Of a DNA stretch of 53,011 nucleotides, positions 23,820 through 37,510 are shown piece by piece. The stretch lies in NCBI RefSeq assembly GCF_000310185.1, contig NZ_AMXD01000012.1, forward strand, positions 1 through 53,011, given 5' to 3'. This stretch comes from Thauera aminoaromatica S2 (lineage in GTDB: Bacteria > Pseudomonadota > Gammaproteobacteria > Burkholderiales > Rhodocyclaceae). Below the pieces are notes generated by a model. The model made no database searches and was not told the origin of the DNA. It saw only the letters and a program-made list of their open reading frames with translations. The number at the start of each line of letters is the position of its first letter. The stretch's first letter is position 1. A program made the position numbers and the translations under genes.

Positions 23820-24256
23820 AGCGCCACCCTGCGTTCGGCGTCGAAGGCCTTCAGTTCGTAACCGCGCTGCCGGTAGGCGGCCCAGCGCAGGCGGGCGGCG
23901 TGCACTTCGGCGGCGTCGCGGCCGACGATCTCGACGACCATGCGAAACCCTTCCGCCTCGGCGGGAACGTCGTCGGCGAGGTTGAACAGCATGTCGGCGT
24001 GCGGCCACGGGCAGGGCTCGCCGGCTGCGCCCAGCACCACCGGGGTCTCCGCGGCCAGCGCCGACCCGACGCCGACGTGGGGCACGAAGTCGAGCGGCAC
24101 CGCGGTCCATAGCGCCTGGTCGAGTCGGCGCAACTGGGTCGCGTCGGTGCAACGCAGTGCCACCTTGCGGCCGCGTGCGTGCGCCCCGGCGGCCAGCTCG
24201 TGCGCGAGCGCGAGGCGGTCGGGGGTGTTGTGATAGAACTGCACGCGCGGGGCCAT
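23816..24256 (-). CDS. holC: DNA polymerase III chi subunit
   Basis: This 146-aa protein matches HolC in length and motifs: VQFYHNTPDRLALAHELA at the start and LFNLADDVPAEAEGFRMVVEIVG later. Chi links the clamp loader to single-stranded DNA binding protein during replication. The ATG at 24256 starts the conserved part; an extension to 24286 would run into the pepA stop. It is 19 bp after pepA and overlaps the next gene, so the three are one operon. Confidence 0.9.
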   Translation of the reverse strand: MAPRVQFYHNTPDRLALAHELAAGAHARGRKVALRCTDATQLRRLDQALWTAVPLDFVPHVGVGSALAAETPVVLGAAGEPCPWPHADMLFNLADDVPAEAEGFRMVVEIVGRDAAEVHAARLRWAAYRQRGYELKAFDAERRVAL

Positions 24257-24275
24257 GGCGGCCGCCGGCCGGCGC

Positions 24276-25775
24276 TCAGGCCGCATGGGCGCGGGCGCGC
24301 CCGATCAGGAAGCTGCTCAGCAGCGGCACCGGGCGGCCGGTCGCGCCCTTGGCATCGCCCGACACCCAGGCGGTGCCGGCGATGTCGAGGTGGGCCCACT
24401 TGTAGGCCTTGGCGAAGCGCGACAGGAAGCAGGCCGCGGTGATCGTGCCGGCGTAACGGCCGCCGATGTTGCCCATGTCGGCGAAGTTGCTCTTGAGCAG
24501 TTCCTGGTATTCGTCCCACAGCGGCAGCTGCCAGGCGCGGTCACCCGACTCGGTGCCACGGCGCAGGATCTCGGCGGCGAGCTCGTCGTCGTTGGCGAGC
24601 AGTCCGCTCGGGATCTTGCCGAGCGCGACCACGCAGGCGCCGGTGAGCGTGGCGATGTCGATCACGCACTCGGGCTTGAAGCGCTCGGCGTAGGTGAGCG
24701 CGTCGCACAGGATCAGGCGGCCCTCGGCGTCGGTGTTGAGCACCTCGATGGTCTGCCCCGACATCGAAGTGACGACGTCGCCGGGCTTGGTGGCGCCGCC
24801 GCCGGGCATGTTCTCGGTCGTGGGGACGAGGCCGACCAGGTTGATCGGCAGGCCCATCTGCGCGACCGCCTTGAAGGTGCCGAGCACGCTCGCGGCGCCG
24901 CACATGTCGAACTTCATCTCGTCCATCTCGGCTGCGGGTTTGAGCGAGATGCCGCCGGTGTCGAAGGTGATGCCCTTGCCGACGAGCACGACCGGCTTCG
25001 CCTTGGCCTTGCCGCCCTTGTAGTGCATGACAATGAACTTGGGCGGCTGGTGCGAGCCGCGCGCCACGGACAGGAAGGAGCCCATGCCGAGCTTCTCCAT
25101 GTCGTCGCGCTCGAGCACCTCGACGTCGAACTTGTACTGCTTGCCCAGGGACTCGGCCGTTTCCGCCAGGTGGGTGGGAGTGCAGTGGTTGCCGGGCAGG
25201 TTGCCGAGGTCCTTCGCCAGCGCCATGCCGCTGGCGATCGCGTGGCCCTGCAGGACGGCGGTGTCGAGCTCGGCGCCGAGCTCGCAGCTCACCAGCAGGC
25301 AGAGCTTCTTCGCGCCACGCTCCTTCCGGGTCTTCTTGTCGGACTTGAGTGCGTCGAAGCGGTAGGCGCCGTCGGCGAGGATGCGCGCGGCCTGCTGCAG
25401 CCGCCACGCCATGTCGCGACCGGAGAGCTCTGCGTCGGCGAGCGCGACCACGGCGTCCTTCGCCGGCCCGGCGGAGATCGCCTTCGCCGCGGCGGCGAGC
25501 GCGTCGCGGTACGCCTTGTCGCCGAACTCGTCGTGCTTGCCCAGGCTCACCAGCAGCACGCGCTCGGCGTGCACGCCGGGCAGGTCATGCACCAGCAGCG
25601 TGGCGCCCGCCTTGTCCTCGAGGTCGCCACGCTTGATCAGGGCGGCCAGGCGGCCTTCGGCAGCACCGTCGGCCGCGGCCGAGAGGGCGGGGAGACGGCC
25701 TTCGGCAAACGCGCCGAGTACCAGCAGGCCAGTCTTGAGCTTGGCCGGGCTGCCGGTCTTTATGGTAAATTCCAT
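24276..25775 (-). CDS. pepA: Leucyl aminopeptidase (PepA)
   Basis: This 499-aa M17 peptidase contains VGKGITFDTGGISLKP with a metal-binding Lys/Asp and NTDAEGRLILCDAL with the signature Asp/Glu ligands. It is a cytosolic hexameric zinc/manganese peptidase removing N-terminal residues; in Escherichia coli it also helps Xer recombination. It is divergent from lptF, with a promoter in the shared 138-bp gap. Length and start (ATG 25775) are normal for the family. Confidence 0.96.
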   Translation of the reverse strand: MEFTIKTGSPAKLKTGLLVLGAFAEGRLPALSAAADGAAEGRLAALIKRGDLEDKAGATLLVHDLPGVHAERVLLVSLGKHDEFGDKAYRDALAAAAKAISAGPAKDAVVALADAELSGRDMAWRLQQAARILADGAYRFDALKSDKKTRKERGAKKLCLLVSCELGAELDTAVLQGHAIASGMALAKDLGNLPGNHCTPTHLAETAESLGKQYKFDVEVLERDDMEKLGMGSFLSVARGSHQPPKFIVMHYKGGKAKAKPVVLVGKGITFDTGGISLKPAAEMDEMKFDMCGAASVLGTFKAVAQMGLPINLVGLVPTTENMPGGGATKPGDVVTSMSGQTIEVLNTDAEGRLILCDALTYAERFKPECVIDIATLTGACVVALGKIPSGLLANDDELAAEILRRGTESGDRAWQLPLWDEYQELLKSNFADMGNIGGRYAGTITAACFLSRFAKAYKWAHLDIAGTAWVSGDAKGATGRPVPLLSSFLIGRARAHAA

Positions 25776-25816
25776 GCGTTTTTCCTTGTTTGGATGCCTG
25801 GTTTCGATTGCCGAAG

Positions 25817-25846
25817 ATTATGGCGCGTTCGCAACCGGGGCGTCAA
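25817..25846 (-). promoter_or_regulatory. Sigma70 promoter of pepA-holC
   Basis: TTGACG (25841-25846) and CATAAT (25817-25822) on the minus strand are 18 bases apart, placing the transcript start about 35 bases before the pepA ATG. The divergent lptF gene starts less than 70 bp from the -35 box. Confidence 0.65.
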
Positions 25847-25913
25847 AAACGCTTCCCATCCACATCCGCCGCGGCCTGCCGCCCGGCCTCATCCCGGTAT
25901 CGACCCCCGCCCG

Positions 25914-26996
25914 ATGATCTTCCGGCGCGCCCTGCAACGGGAATTCGCGCAGACGGCCGCCGCGGTCTTCGTGGCGCTGTTCGCGATCCTGATCTCCACC
26001 GTGCTCATCCGCCTGCTCGGCCAGGCGGCGGGCGGGCGCGTGCCGCCCGATGCCGTGGTGGCGCTGATCGGGTTTGGCGCGCTTGCGCAGCTGCCCACGG
26101 TGCTGACGCTCACCTTGTTCATCGCCATCCTGGTGTCGCTGTCGCGCAGCTACCGGGATTCCGAGATGGTGGTGTGGTTCGCCTCGGGTGTGCCCCTCAC
26201 CGCCTGGATCCGGCCGGTCCTGATGTTCGCGCTGCCCGTCGTGCTGGTGGCCGGTGGCGGCTCGCTCTACCTGACGCCGTGGTCACAGCAGAAGAGCGCG
26301 GAATACCGCGAGCGCCTGGAGAATCGCGACGATACCCATCGCGTCGCGCCCGGCGTCTTCCGCGAGTCCGCGAGCGCGCAGCGGGTGTTCTTCGTCGAGG
26401 TCGGCGCCGGCGAGGATGGCCGGGTGCGCAATGTCTTCGTCAGCGAGCAGACCCGCAGCGGCCAGTTGGTGGTGATCGCCTCGGCCGAAGGCTACCTGCG
26501 CGGCGATGCGGACGGCCGGCGGTTTGTCGTGCTCGAGAAAGGGCGGCGCTACGACGGGACCCCGGGTACGCCCGAGTACCGGGTAATGGAGTTCGATCGC
26601 TACGAAGTGCAGGTCGAGCAGAAGCAGGTCGCGGGCCAGCAGGCACGCATCCGCGCGCTTCCGACCGCGGTGCTGCTCGCGCAGCCCGAGCCGCGCGGCC
26701 TCGGCGAACTCGTCGGCCGCTTCGGCGTGCCGGCGGTCGCGTTGCTGCTGGCCTTGATGGCGATCCCGCTGTCCTTCGTCAATCCGCGCGCCGGGCGTGC
26801 GAACAACCTGCTGGTGGCGCTGCTCGTGTACCTGCTCTACAGCAACGCGATTTCCGTGTTCCAGTCCTGGGTTGCGCAGGGCAAGCTGCCCTTCGTGGCC
26901 GGATTGCTGCTGCCCCACGTGGTGGTGCTGGCGGTGCTGGCGCTGATGTTCCACAAGCGCCTGGCGATCTCGCCGTTCTGGCGGAGGCGTGCATGA
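25914..26996 (+). CDS. lptF: LptF, LPS export permease
   Basis: This 360-aa inner-membrane protein has transmembrane segments at about residues 12-34, 50-75 and 98-122, a periplasmic beta-jellyroll domain in the middle and three closing helices (PAVALLLALMAIPLSFVNPR and following). With LptG and the LptB ATPase it extracts lipopolysaccharide from the inner membrane and passes it to the Lpt bridge. The ATG at 25914 begins the first hydrophobic helix. lptG follows in the same direction after 79 bp. Confidence 0.93.
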   Translation: MIFRRALQREFAQTAAAVFVALFAILISTVLIRLLGQAAGGRVPPDAVVALIGFGALAQLPTVLTLTLFIAILVSLSRSYRDSEMVVWFASGVPLTAWIRPVLMFALPVVLVAGGGSLYLTPWSQQKSAEYRERLENRDDTHRVAPGVFRESASAQRVFFVEVGAGEDGRVRNVFVSEQTRSGQLVVIASAEGYLRGDADGRRFVVLEKGRRYDGTPGTPEYRVMEFDRYEVQVEQKQVAGQQARIRALPTAVLLAQPEPRGLGELVGRFGVPAVALLLALMAIPLSFVNPRAGRANNLLVALLVYLLYSNAISVFQSWVAQGKLPFVAGLLLPHVVVLAVLALMFHKRLAISPFWRRRA

Positions 26997-27075
26997 GCGC
27001 ACCCGCACGGCCGCCCGAAGGGAGGCGCTCGGCGCCCTCCCGAAGGATGTCGCCCGGCGGCAGGAGGGGAGTCCG

Positions 27076-28152
27076 GTGAGTCCGGTTCTGCTGCGCTATC
27101 TCGCGCGCGAGATCTTCGCCGCCAGTGCGCTGGTGCTGGTGGCCTTTCTCGGCCTGTTCGCCTTCTTCGACTTCATCAACGAGCTCGAGGACGTGGGCAA
27201 GGGCGGCTACACGCTCTACCAGGCCCTGGTGTATGTCGGACTCACCCTGCCGGCGCGGGTGTATGAGCTGATGCCGATCGCGGTGCTGATCGGCACCCTG
27301 TATGCGCTGGCGACCTTGGCGAAGAACTCCGAGATCACCGTGATGCGAGCCTCGGGGATGTCGAACGCGCTGCTGACGAGCGTGCTCGGCCTGATCGGCG
27401 GAGTGTTCGCCGTGCTGATCTTCCTGGTCGGCGAATACGTGGCGCCGCCCGCGGAGGCCGCCGCGGAGGAGTGGAAGCTCACCGCCACGCAGGCGACCGT
27501 CTCGCAGCAACTGCGCTCGGGCCTGTGGGTGAAGGACGGCCGGCTCGTGCTCAACGTGCGCACGCTGATGCCCGACCGCAGCATGCGCGGTGCGCGCATC
27601 TATGCCTTCGATGAAGACTACGCGCTCGAATCGATCGCCGAAGCGGCGACCGGCGTGTTCGACGGCAGCGGGGAGTGGAAGCTGCTCGACGTGCAGCGTA
27701 CGCGCTTCCACGGCGATCGCACCGAGATCGAGCGCCTGCCCGAAATCCGCTGGCGTTCGGAGCTGACGCCGGAGGTGCTGGGGGTGCTCATGGTGTCGCC
27801 CGAGCACATGCCCTTCGGTCGCCTGTGGACCTACATCAACCACCTGCGCGACAACAACCAGAACGCCGACCGCTTCGAGATCGCGCTGTGGAAGAAGCTG
27901 ATCTACCCCTTCACCGCGTTGGTGATGATGGCGTTGGCGATGCCCTTCGGTTTCATCCACGACCGCATGGGCGGCGCGAGCGCGCGCATCTTCATGGGGG
28001 TGATGCTGGGCGTGGGCTTCCACCTCCTCAACGGCCTGTTCTCCAACCTCGGCATGATCAACGCCTGGCCGCCCTTCATGGCTGCGCTGACGCCCAGCCT
28101 GATCTTCCTCGCGGCCGCGTTCTGGCTCATGCATCGCGTCGAACGGCGCTGA
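27076..28152 (+). CDS. lptG: LptG, LPS export permease
   Basis: This 358-aa partner of LptF has the same six-helix layout with a central periplasmic domain (about residues 125-255), beginning VSPVLLRYLAREIFAASALV. A strong AGGAGGGG site lies just before the GTG at 27076, which fixes the start; longer frames into lptF are not needed. The sequence ends ALTPSLIFLAAAFWLMHRVERR. It is followed by REP-like repeats and the convergent rplS terminator. Confidence 0.92.
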   Translation: MSPVLLRYLAREIFAASALVLVAFLGLFAFFDFINELEDVGKGGYTLYQALVYVGLTLPARVYELMPIAVLIGTLYALATLAKNSEITVMRASGMSNALLTSVLGLIGGVFAVLIFLVGEYVAPPAEAAAEEWKLTATQATVSQQLRSGLWVKDGRLVLNVRTLMPDRSMRGARIYAFDEDYALESIAEAATGVFDGSGEWKLLDVQRTRFHGDRTEIERLPEIRWRSELTPEVLGVLMVSPEHMPFGRLWTYINHLRDNNQNADRFEIALWKKLIYPFTALVMMALAMPFGFIHDRMGGASARIFMGVMLGVGFHLLNGLFSNLGMINAWPPFMAALTPSLIFLAAAFWLMHRVERR

Positions 28153-28198
28153 GCAGGGGGCCACGGAGGAGGCGTCCCGGCGCGTGTCCAGGCGTCGC

Positions 28199-28274
28199 AA
28201 TCGCGACTCGCGTCGCTCCTGCAACGGACTCCCAGCGCCGCAGCCGCGCCGCAGGAGCGACGCAAGTCGCGATC
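28199..28274. repeat. REP-like pair between lptG and rplS
   Basis: Units at 28199-28222 (minus) and 28251-28274 (plus) face each other across 28 bp, again at the meeting point of two convergent genes. Cores are GCGACGCGAGTCGC and GCGACGCAAGTCGC. Confidence 0.85.
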
Positions 28275-28328
28275 GACGGGCCGGCGTGGCCGCGCCTGCC
28301 AAGCCCCGCCGCGCGGCTGCGGTGAACG

Positions 28329-28353
28329 AAAAAACGGGCCCGAAGGCCCGTTT
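28329..28353 (-). terminator. Intrinsic terminator of the rpsP-rplS operon
   Basis: A perfect 9-bp stem with loop CGAA (28332-28353) is followed, on the minus strand, by a run of T residues. It lies 24 bp past the rplS stop and should end the ribosomal operon transcript. Confidence 0.9.
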
Positions 28354-28376
28354 CGATGAAGCGAACGCCGGAGCGA

Positions 28377-28784
28377 TCAGGCTTCCTGTTGCTGCTGGGC
28401 GGCACGCTTGGCGGCGGCGGCCTTGTAGTCCAGCTTTTCCTTGATGCGCGCCGACTTGCCCGAGCGCTGGCGCAGGTAGTACAGCTTGGCACGACGCACG
28501 TCACCGCGACGCTTGACCTCGACGCCGGCGACCAGCGGCGAGTAGGTCTGGAAGGTACGCTCGACGCCCTCGCCCGAGGAGATCTTGCGGACGATGAAGG
28601 AGGAGTTCAGGCCGCGGTTGCGCTTGGCGATGACCACGCCTTCATAGGCCTGCAGACGCTCGCGGTTGCCTTCCTTGACCTTCACCTGGACGATCACGGT
28701 GTCGCCGGGACCGAACTCGGGGATGGTCTTGCCCTGCGAGACGCGGGCCATTTCTTCCTGTTCGAGTTGCTGAAGCAGGTTCAT
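28377..28784 (-). CDS. rplS: Ribosomal protein bL19
   Basis: This 135-aa protein has the bL19 core ([54 protein letters not shown]) with an Ala/Gln-rich tail. It sits at the interface of the ribosomal subunits. The start MNLLQQLEQ at 28784 has GGAG about nine bases upstream. It is the last gene of rpsP-rimM-trmD-rplS. Confidence 0.97.
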   Translation of the reverse strand: MNLLQQLEQEEMARVSQGKTIPEFGPGDTVIVQVKVKEGNRERLQAYEGVVIAKRNRGLNSSFIVRKISSGEGVERTFQTYSPLVAGVEVKRRGDVRRAKLYYLRQRSGKSARIKEKLDYKAAAAKRAAQQQQEA

Positions 28785-28881
28785 TGCAGATACTCCGTCG
28801 ATGTTATCGGCCTTCGCCTCTTGCGCCGGCCTGGCCGCAGAGCAGGTCGCAACCTGATGCGCGCCGTTTGTGAAAGGACGC

Positions 28882-29730
28882 TCAGCCGCGCTGGGGTTCC
28901 AGTGCGTCCTGCGTCCCGGCTTGCTCCTGCCTGAACTCTTCAAGCAGTTTCAATTCGGTCTTGCTGAGCTGGCGCGCCGCGAGCAGGTCGGGGCGGCGCA
29001 GCCAGGTGCGGCCGAGCGACTGCTTCAGGCGCCAGCGGCGGATTGCCGCATGGTTGCCCGACAACAGCACCTCGGGCACGCGTTCGTCTTCGTACCGCTC
29101 CGGCCGCGTGTAGTGCGGACAGTCCAGCAGGCCGTCGGCGAAGGAATCCTCCTGCGCCGAGCCGGCGGTGTTCAGTGCGCCGGGCAGCTGGCGCACGATC
29201 GCGTCGAGCAGCACCATCGCCGGCAGCTCGCCGCCCGACAGCACGAAGTCGCCGAGCGAAAGCTCTTCGTCGACCTCGCGGTCGATCAGGCGCTGATCCA
29301 CGCCTTCGTAGCGCCCGCACAGCAACACCAGCGCGGGCTCGGCGGCGAGTTCCAGCACCACCTCCTGCTCCAGCCTGCGCCCCTGCGGCGACAGGTAGAT
29401 GACCCGCCCGCTACGTCCGAGCGCCCTTTCCTGCGCCGTGCGTGCGGCGCGGATCGCCTGCATCAGCGGCTCGGCCAGCATCACCATGCCGGGGCCGCCG
29501 CCGTAGGGGCGGTCGTCCACCGTGCGATGCGGATCGCTGGTGAAGTCGCGCGGGTTGTGGAACCCGAGCGCGTACAGCCCGCGATCGATCGCCCTCCGCG
29601 TGATGCCGCTGCCGGTGAGCGCGGCGAACATCTCGGGGAAGAGGGTGATCACGTCGTATCGACGCGGGCCGCCTGCAACGCCCGAAGGGCTCGCCTGCTG
29701 TGTTTCGCCTTGCGGGCTCTGCGGATTCAC
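28882..29730 (-). CDS. trmD: tRNA (guanine37-N1)-methyltransferase TrmD
   Basis: This 282-aa SPOUT methyltransferase carries the trefoil-knot motifs [23 protein letters not shown] in separate pieces, and [13 protein letters not shown]. It methylates G37 of tRNAs to prevent frameshifting. The start is a GTG at 29730, and the first 20 or so residues are a non-conserved extension, so the real start could be slightly later. It lies 20 bp after rimM. Confidence 0.96.
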   Translation of the reverse strand: MNPQSPQGETQQASPSGVAGGPRRYDVITLFPEMFAALTGSGITRRAIDRGLYALGFHNPRDFTSDPHRTVDDRPYGGGPGMVMLAEPLMQAIRAARTAQERALGRSGRVIYLSPQGRRLEQEVVLELAAEPALVLLCGRYEGVDQRLIDREVDEELSLGDFVLSGGELPAMVLLDAIVRQLPGALNTAGSAQEDSFADGLLDCPHYTRPERYEDERVPEVLLSGNHAAIRRWRLKQSLGRTWLRRPDLLAARQLSKTELKLLEEFRQEQAGTQDALEPQRG

Positions 29731-29750
29731 CGGCCTTCCACAGTCCCGTG

Positions 29751-30269
29751 TTACCAGTCTTTCTGCCAGGCGACCCGGATGCGCCGCGTGGCCAGGTCGA
29801 CGTCGAGCACGTAGGCGGCGACGAAGGGGATCAGGCGTTCGACCCCCTCTTCACCTTCGCCTTCACGCACCTGCAACACGTCGTGCGCGCCGGTCGAGAT
29901 CAACCCTGCGACCGTGCCCATCGCTTCACCCGCCTCGTTCTCGACCGCCAGGCCGACGAGGTCGCCCCAGTAGTACTCGCCCTCGGCAGGCTTGGGCAGC
30001 GCCTCGCGCGGCGCGGCGATGTAGAAGCCGTCGATCGCCTCGGCGGCGCCCCGGTCGGATATCTCGGCCAGTGCGGCCACCAGCCCCTTGCCGTGCGGCC
30101 GGCAGGCGCTCAACGTGTATTGCTTCCACGCCTCGGCGGGCGCGTCGTCGTCGCTGCACAGCCACCAGTGCGACATATTCCGCCACGAGGCGGGGTCGTC
30201 ACCGAAGGGATGGATCTTGATCCAGCCCTGAACGCCAAAAGGGGCGACGATGCGCCCCAGTACGATCAT
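29751..30269 (-). CDS. rimM: 16S rRNA processing protein RimM
   Basis: This 172-aa protein starts [19 protein letters not shown], the RimM N-terminal domain, and has the C-terminal PRC-barrel ([26 protein letters not shown]). It assists maturation of the small ribosomal subunit head and binds protein uS19. Position between rpsP and trmD is the standard order. Confidence 0.96.
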   Translation of the reverse strand: MIVLGRIVAPFGVQGWIKIHPFGDDPASWRNMSHWWLCSDDDAPAEAWKQYTLSACRPHGKGLVAALAEISDRGAAEAIDGFYIAAPREALPKPAEGEYYWGDLVGLAVENEAGEAMGTVAGLISTGAHDVLQVREGEGEEGVERLIPFVAAYVLDVDLATRRIRVAWQKDW

Positions 30270-30297
30270 GCGCCGCTCGGCCGCTGATCGAAGTCGA

Positions 30298-30549
30298 TCA
30301 GGCCGCGGCCGTGCCGGCCTGCTTGACCAGGCGAGCGACGGTGGGCGAGAGCTGGGCGCCGTTCTGCTGCCAGTAGGCGAGGCGCTCGGCGTTGATCACG
30401 AGGCCTTTCTCGGCGCCCGAGGCGATCGGGTTGTAGAAGCCGACGCGCTCGATGAAGCGACCGTCGCGGCGGTTGCGCGAATCGGCAACGACCATGTTGA
30501 AGAACGGGCGCTTTTTGGCGCCACCACGGGCAAGGCGAATGACGACCAT
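30298..30549 (-). CDS. rpsP: Ribosomal protein bS16
   Basis: This 83-aa protein starts [20 protein letters not shown] and has [22 protein letters not shown], diagnostic of bS16. It is the first gene of the operon. The open frame continues far upstream, but the conserved start at 30549 and the promoter at 30587-30615 fix the real gene. Confidence 0.97.
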   Translation of the reverse strand: MVVIRLARGGAKKRPFFNMVVADSRNRRDGRFIERVGFYNPIASGAEKGLVINAERLAYWQQNGAQLSPTVARLVKQAGTAAA

Positions 30550-30586
30550 CTGGATGTTCCTGATCGGTGGATGCGAAAAACCGCGG

Positions 30587-30615
30587 ATTATAGGGGAGTC
30601 GCCCGTCGCGGACAA
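30587..30615 (-). promoter_or_regulatory. Sigma70 promoter of the rpsP operon
   Basis: TTGTCC (30610-30615) and a consensus TATAAT (30587-30592) on the minus strand are separated by 17 bases, giving a leader of about 30 bases before rpsP. Confidence 0.8.
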
Positions 30616-30744
30616 GGTTTTATTGCGGCCGACGAGCGATTCCTCGACATCTTCCGCGTACCGGCGCCGGGTGTCCGCAGTGTTGCGGCGTGTGTGCGCG
30701 GGATGGGGATAGAATGTGACCCGAGCAATGTTTCTCCGGGGACC

Positions 30745-33289
<2,545 letters not shown>

Positions 33290-33350
33290 GGCGGGCGGGG
33301 CGGGGTCGGCAAGTTCCGCACCCGCCCTTCGCTCCTGACGCCTTACGCCC

Positions 33351-34886
33351 TCATACCTGCGGGTTGAGCCGTTCGGCTCCCACGTGCAGCTTGTTGAGCG
33401 CGTTCAGGTAGGCCTTGGCCGAGGCGACGATGATGTCGGTGTCGGCGCCCTGTCCGTCCATCACGCGGCCGTCGCGCGACAGGCGCACGGTGACCTCGCC
33501 CTGGGCGTCGGTGCCGCTGGTGATCGCGTTCACCGAGTAGAGCAGCAGCTCGCTTCCCGTCGTCGCCACCGTCTCGATCGCCTTGAAGGCGGCGTCCACC
33601 GGGCCGGAGCCGTTGGCACGGGCGTGCTTCTCGGCGCCGCCGATCGACAGGGTGATCTCGGCCACCGGCGTCTCGCCGGTCTCGGAGTGGAAGCGGGTCG
33701 ACACCAGGCGGTACTGCTCGGGCGCCGGGGTCACCGCCTCGTCGCGCATCAGCGCGGTGAGATCTTCGTCGAAGATCTCCGACTTGCGGTCGGCGAGCTC
33801 CTTGAAGCGCGCGAAGGCCTGGTTCAGGTGCTCCTCGCTCTCGATCTCGATGCCGAGCTCCTGCAGGCGGGCGCGGAAGGCGTTGCGACCGGAGAGCTTG
33901 CCGAGCACGAGCTTGTTGGCGCCCCAGCCGACGTCCTCGGCGCGCATGATCTCGTAGGTCTCGCGGTGCTTGAGCACGCCGTCCTGGTGGATGCCGGACT
34001 CGTGCGCGAAGGCGTTGGCGCCGACGATGGCCTTGTTGGGTTGCACCGGGTAGCCGGTGACCTGCGAAACCAGCTTCGAGGCCGGGACGATCTGCGTGGT
34101 GTCGACGCCGGTCTCGACCGGGAAGATGTCGGCGCGGGTGCGCACCGCCATGACGATCTCTTCGAGCGATGCGTTGCCCGCGCGCTCGCCCAGGCCATTG
34201 ATGGTGCACTCGACCTGGCGCGCGCCCGTGCGCACCGCGGCGAGCGAGTTGGCCACGGCCAGCCCGAGGTCGTTGTGGCAATGCACCGACCACACCACCT
34301 TGTCCGAGTTGGGCACGCGCTCGATCAGCGTGCGCACGGTGGCGGCGAACTGCTCGGGGACGTTGTAGCCGACCGTGTCGGGCACGTTGATGGTCTTCGC
34401 GCCGGCGTCGATCACGGCCTCGAAGATGCGCACCAGGAAGTCGATCTCGGAGCGGCCGGCATCCTCTGCGGAAAACTCGACGTCGTCGGTGTATTCGCGC
34501 GCCCAGCCGATCGCCTTGACCGCCTGCTCGACGACCTGATCGGGCGTCATGCGCAGCTTCTTCTCCATGTGGATCGGGCTGGTGGCGATGAAGGTGTGGA
34601 TGCGGCCGCGCGCCGCCGGCCGGATGGCCTCGCCGGCGCGGCGGATGTCGTGCTCGTTGGCGCGCGCCAGCGAGCACACGGTGGATTCCTTGATCGCCTC
34701 GGCGATCGAGCGCACCGCCTCGAAGTCGCCATTGGAGGCGGCGGCGAAGCCGGCCTCGATGACGTCGACCCGCATGCGTTCGAGCTGGCGGGCGATGCGC
34801 AGCTTCTCGTCGCGCGTCATCGACGCGCCGGGGCTCTGCTCGCCGTCGCGCAAGGTGGTGTCGAAGATGATCAGCTTGTCTTTCAT
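33351..34886 (-). CDS. leuA: 2-isopropylmalate synthase
   Basis: This 511-aa enzyme has the catalytic N-terminal motif [36 protein letters not shown] with metal-binding His residues, and the C-terminal regulatory LeuA dimer domain (about residues 390-505). It condenses acetyl-CoA with 2-oxoisovalerate, the first step to leucine, and is feedback-inhibited by leucine in relatives. The ATG at 34886 overlaps the pssA stop, so the two are co-translated. Confidence 0.96.
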   Translation of the reverse strand: MKDKLIIFDTTLRDGEQSPGASMTRDEKLRIARQLERMRVDVIEAGFAAASNGDFEAVRSIAEAIKESTVCSLARANEHDIRRAGEAIRPAARGRIHTFIATSPIHMEKKLRMTPDQVVEQAVKAIGWAREYTDDVEFSAEDAGRSEIDFLVRIFEAVIDAGAKTINVPDTVGYNVPEQFAATVRTLIERVPNSDKVVWSVHCHNDLGLAVANSLAAVRTGARQVECTINGLGERAGNASLEEIVMAVRTRADIFPVETGVDTTQIVPASKLVSQVTGYPVQPNKAIVGANAFAHESGIHQDGVLKHRETYEIMRAEDVGWGANKLVLGKLSGRNAFRARLQELGIEIESEEHLNQAFARFKELADRKSEIFDEDLTALMRDEAVTPAPEQYRLVSTRFHSETGETPVAEITLSIGGAEKHARANGSGPVDAAFKAIETVATTGSELLLYSVNAITSGTDAQGEVTVRLSRDGRVMDGQGADTDIIVASAKAYLNALNKLHVGAERLNPQV

Positions 34887-35773
34887 GGCTTGCTCCCGGG
34901 GTCGGATGAAGCGCCCTCGACGGGCGCGGCGGCGGCGTCGCCGGCTTGTGCGGTGTACGCGGCCGCCTGGGGTGCGGCGGGTTCGGCGCGATGGGTGCGG
35001 CGCCGGCGCCAGCGCAGCGCGGCGACCACGTAGCCCGAGCCGGCGTAGGCGAGGAAGAGGCCGAAGAGGATGCCGGGCGGGTAGCTGGAGATGAGCGCGA
35101 AGGCGAGCACCAGCGCGATCAGCACGATGAAGGGCACGCTCTTGCGCAGGTTGATGCTCTTGCCGCTCCAGAACAGCACGTTGCTGACCATGGAGACGCC
35201 GGCGAAGATGGTCAGCACCGCGGCGTACCAGCGCAGCTCGTTGCCGGCGAAGCCGTTGTCGATGCCCACCCACACCATGCCGGCGACCAGGGCCGCCGCC
35301 GCGGGACTGGGCAGGCCCTGGAAGTAGCGCTTGTCGACCACGTCGATGTTGGTGTTGAAGCGTGCCAGGCGCAGCGCGGCCCCGGCGCAGTAGATGAAGG
35401 CGGCGACCCAGCCGAGCTTGCCGAGGTCCTGCAGCGCCCACTCGTACATCACCAGCGCCGGTGCGGCGCCGAAGGAGACCATGTCGGAGAGCGAGTCGTA
35501 CTCGGCGCCGAACTCGCTCTGGGTGTTGGTGAGGCGGGCAATGCGGCCGTCGAGGCCGTCGAGCACCATGGCGACGAAGATCGCCACCGCGGCGTACTCG
35601 AAGCGCTGGTTCATCGCCTGCACGATCGCATAGAAGCCGGCGAACAGCGCTGCGGTGGTGAACAGGTTCGGCAGGATGTAGATGCCGCGGCGGCGCTTGT
35701 CGGACAAGGGCAGCGGGGCGTGTTCGTTATCGGGCACCTTGGGCGTCGCCTCCGTGGATTCCAGGATCGTCAT
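34883..35773 (-). CDS. pssA: Phosphatidylserine synthase (CDP-diacylglycerol type)
   Basis: This 296-aa membrane protein contains the CDP-alcohol phosphotransferase signature [13 protein letters not shown] followed by the second half ending [10 protein letters not shown], plus about eight hydrophobic segments and a Pro/Ala-rich C-terminal tail. It makes phosphatidylserine from CDP-diacylglycerol and serine. The ATG at 35773 is chosen because upstream sequence is low-complexity and overlaps the ilvC terminator. Its place between ilvC and leuA is the usual betaproteobacterial order. Confidence 0.92.
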   Translation of the reverse strand: MTILESTEATPKVPDNEHAPLPLSDKRRRGIYILPNLFTTAALFAGFYAIVQAMNQRFEYAAVAIFVAMVLDGLDGRIARLTNTQSEFGAEYDSLSDMVSFGAAPALVMYEWALQDLGKLGWVAAFIYCAGAALRLARFNTNIDVVDKRYFQGLPSPAAAALVAGMVWVGIDNGFAGNELRWYAAVLTIFAGVSMVSNVLFWSGKSINLRKSVPFIVLIALVLAFALISSYPPGILFGLFLAYAGSGYVVAALRWRRRRTHRAEPAAPQAAAYTAQAGDAAAAPVEGASSDPGSKP

Positions 35774-35873
35774 TTTAGCGTACGCGCGCGCCGTGCCGGC
35801 TGCAAAAGCGCCCGCGCCGCCGCATGACGATCCTGCGGTGCGTGCGCTTGCGCGGGCGATCGGGCGCAGCAAT

Positions 35874-35910
35874 GAAAAAGGCCGGCACCGCGAGTGCGGT
35901 ACCGGCCCTT
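35874..35910 (-). terminator. Intrinsic terminator after ilvC
   Basis: Twelve-base arms (35880-35891 and 35896-35907) pair with one mismatch around a short loop, and on the minus strand the stem is followed by a T-run. It lies just past the ilvC stop and would separate ilvBHC from pssA-leuA, at least in part. Confidence 0.85.
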
Positions 35911-35929
35911 GGACCGAACGCCGGGGCGA

Positions 35930-37510
<1,581 letters not shown>
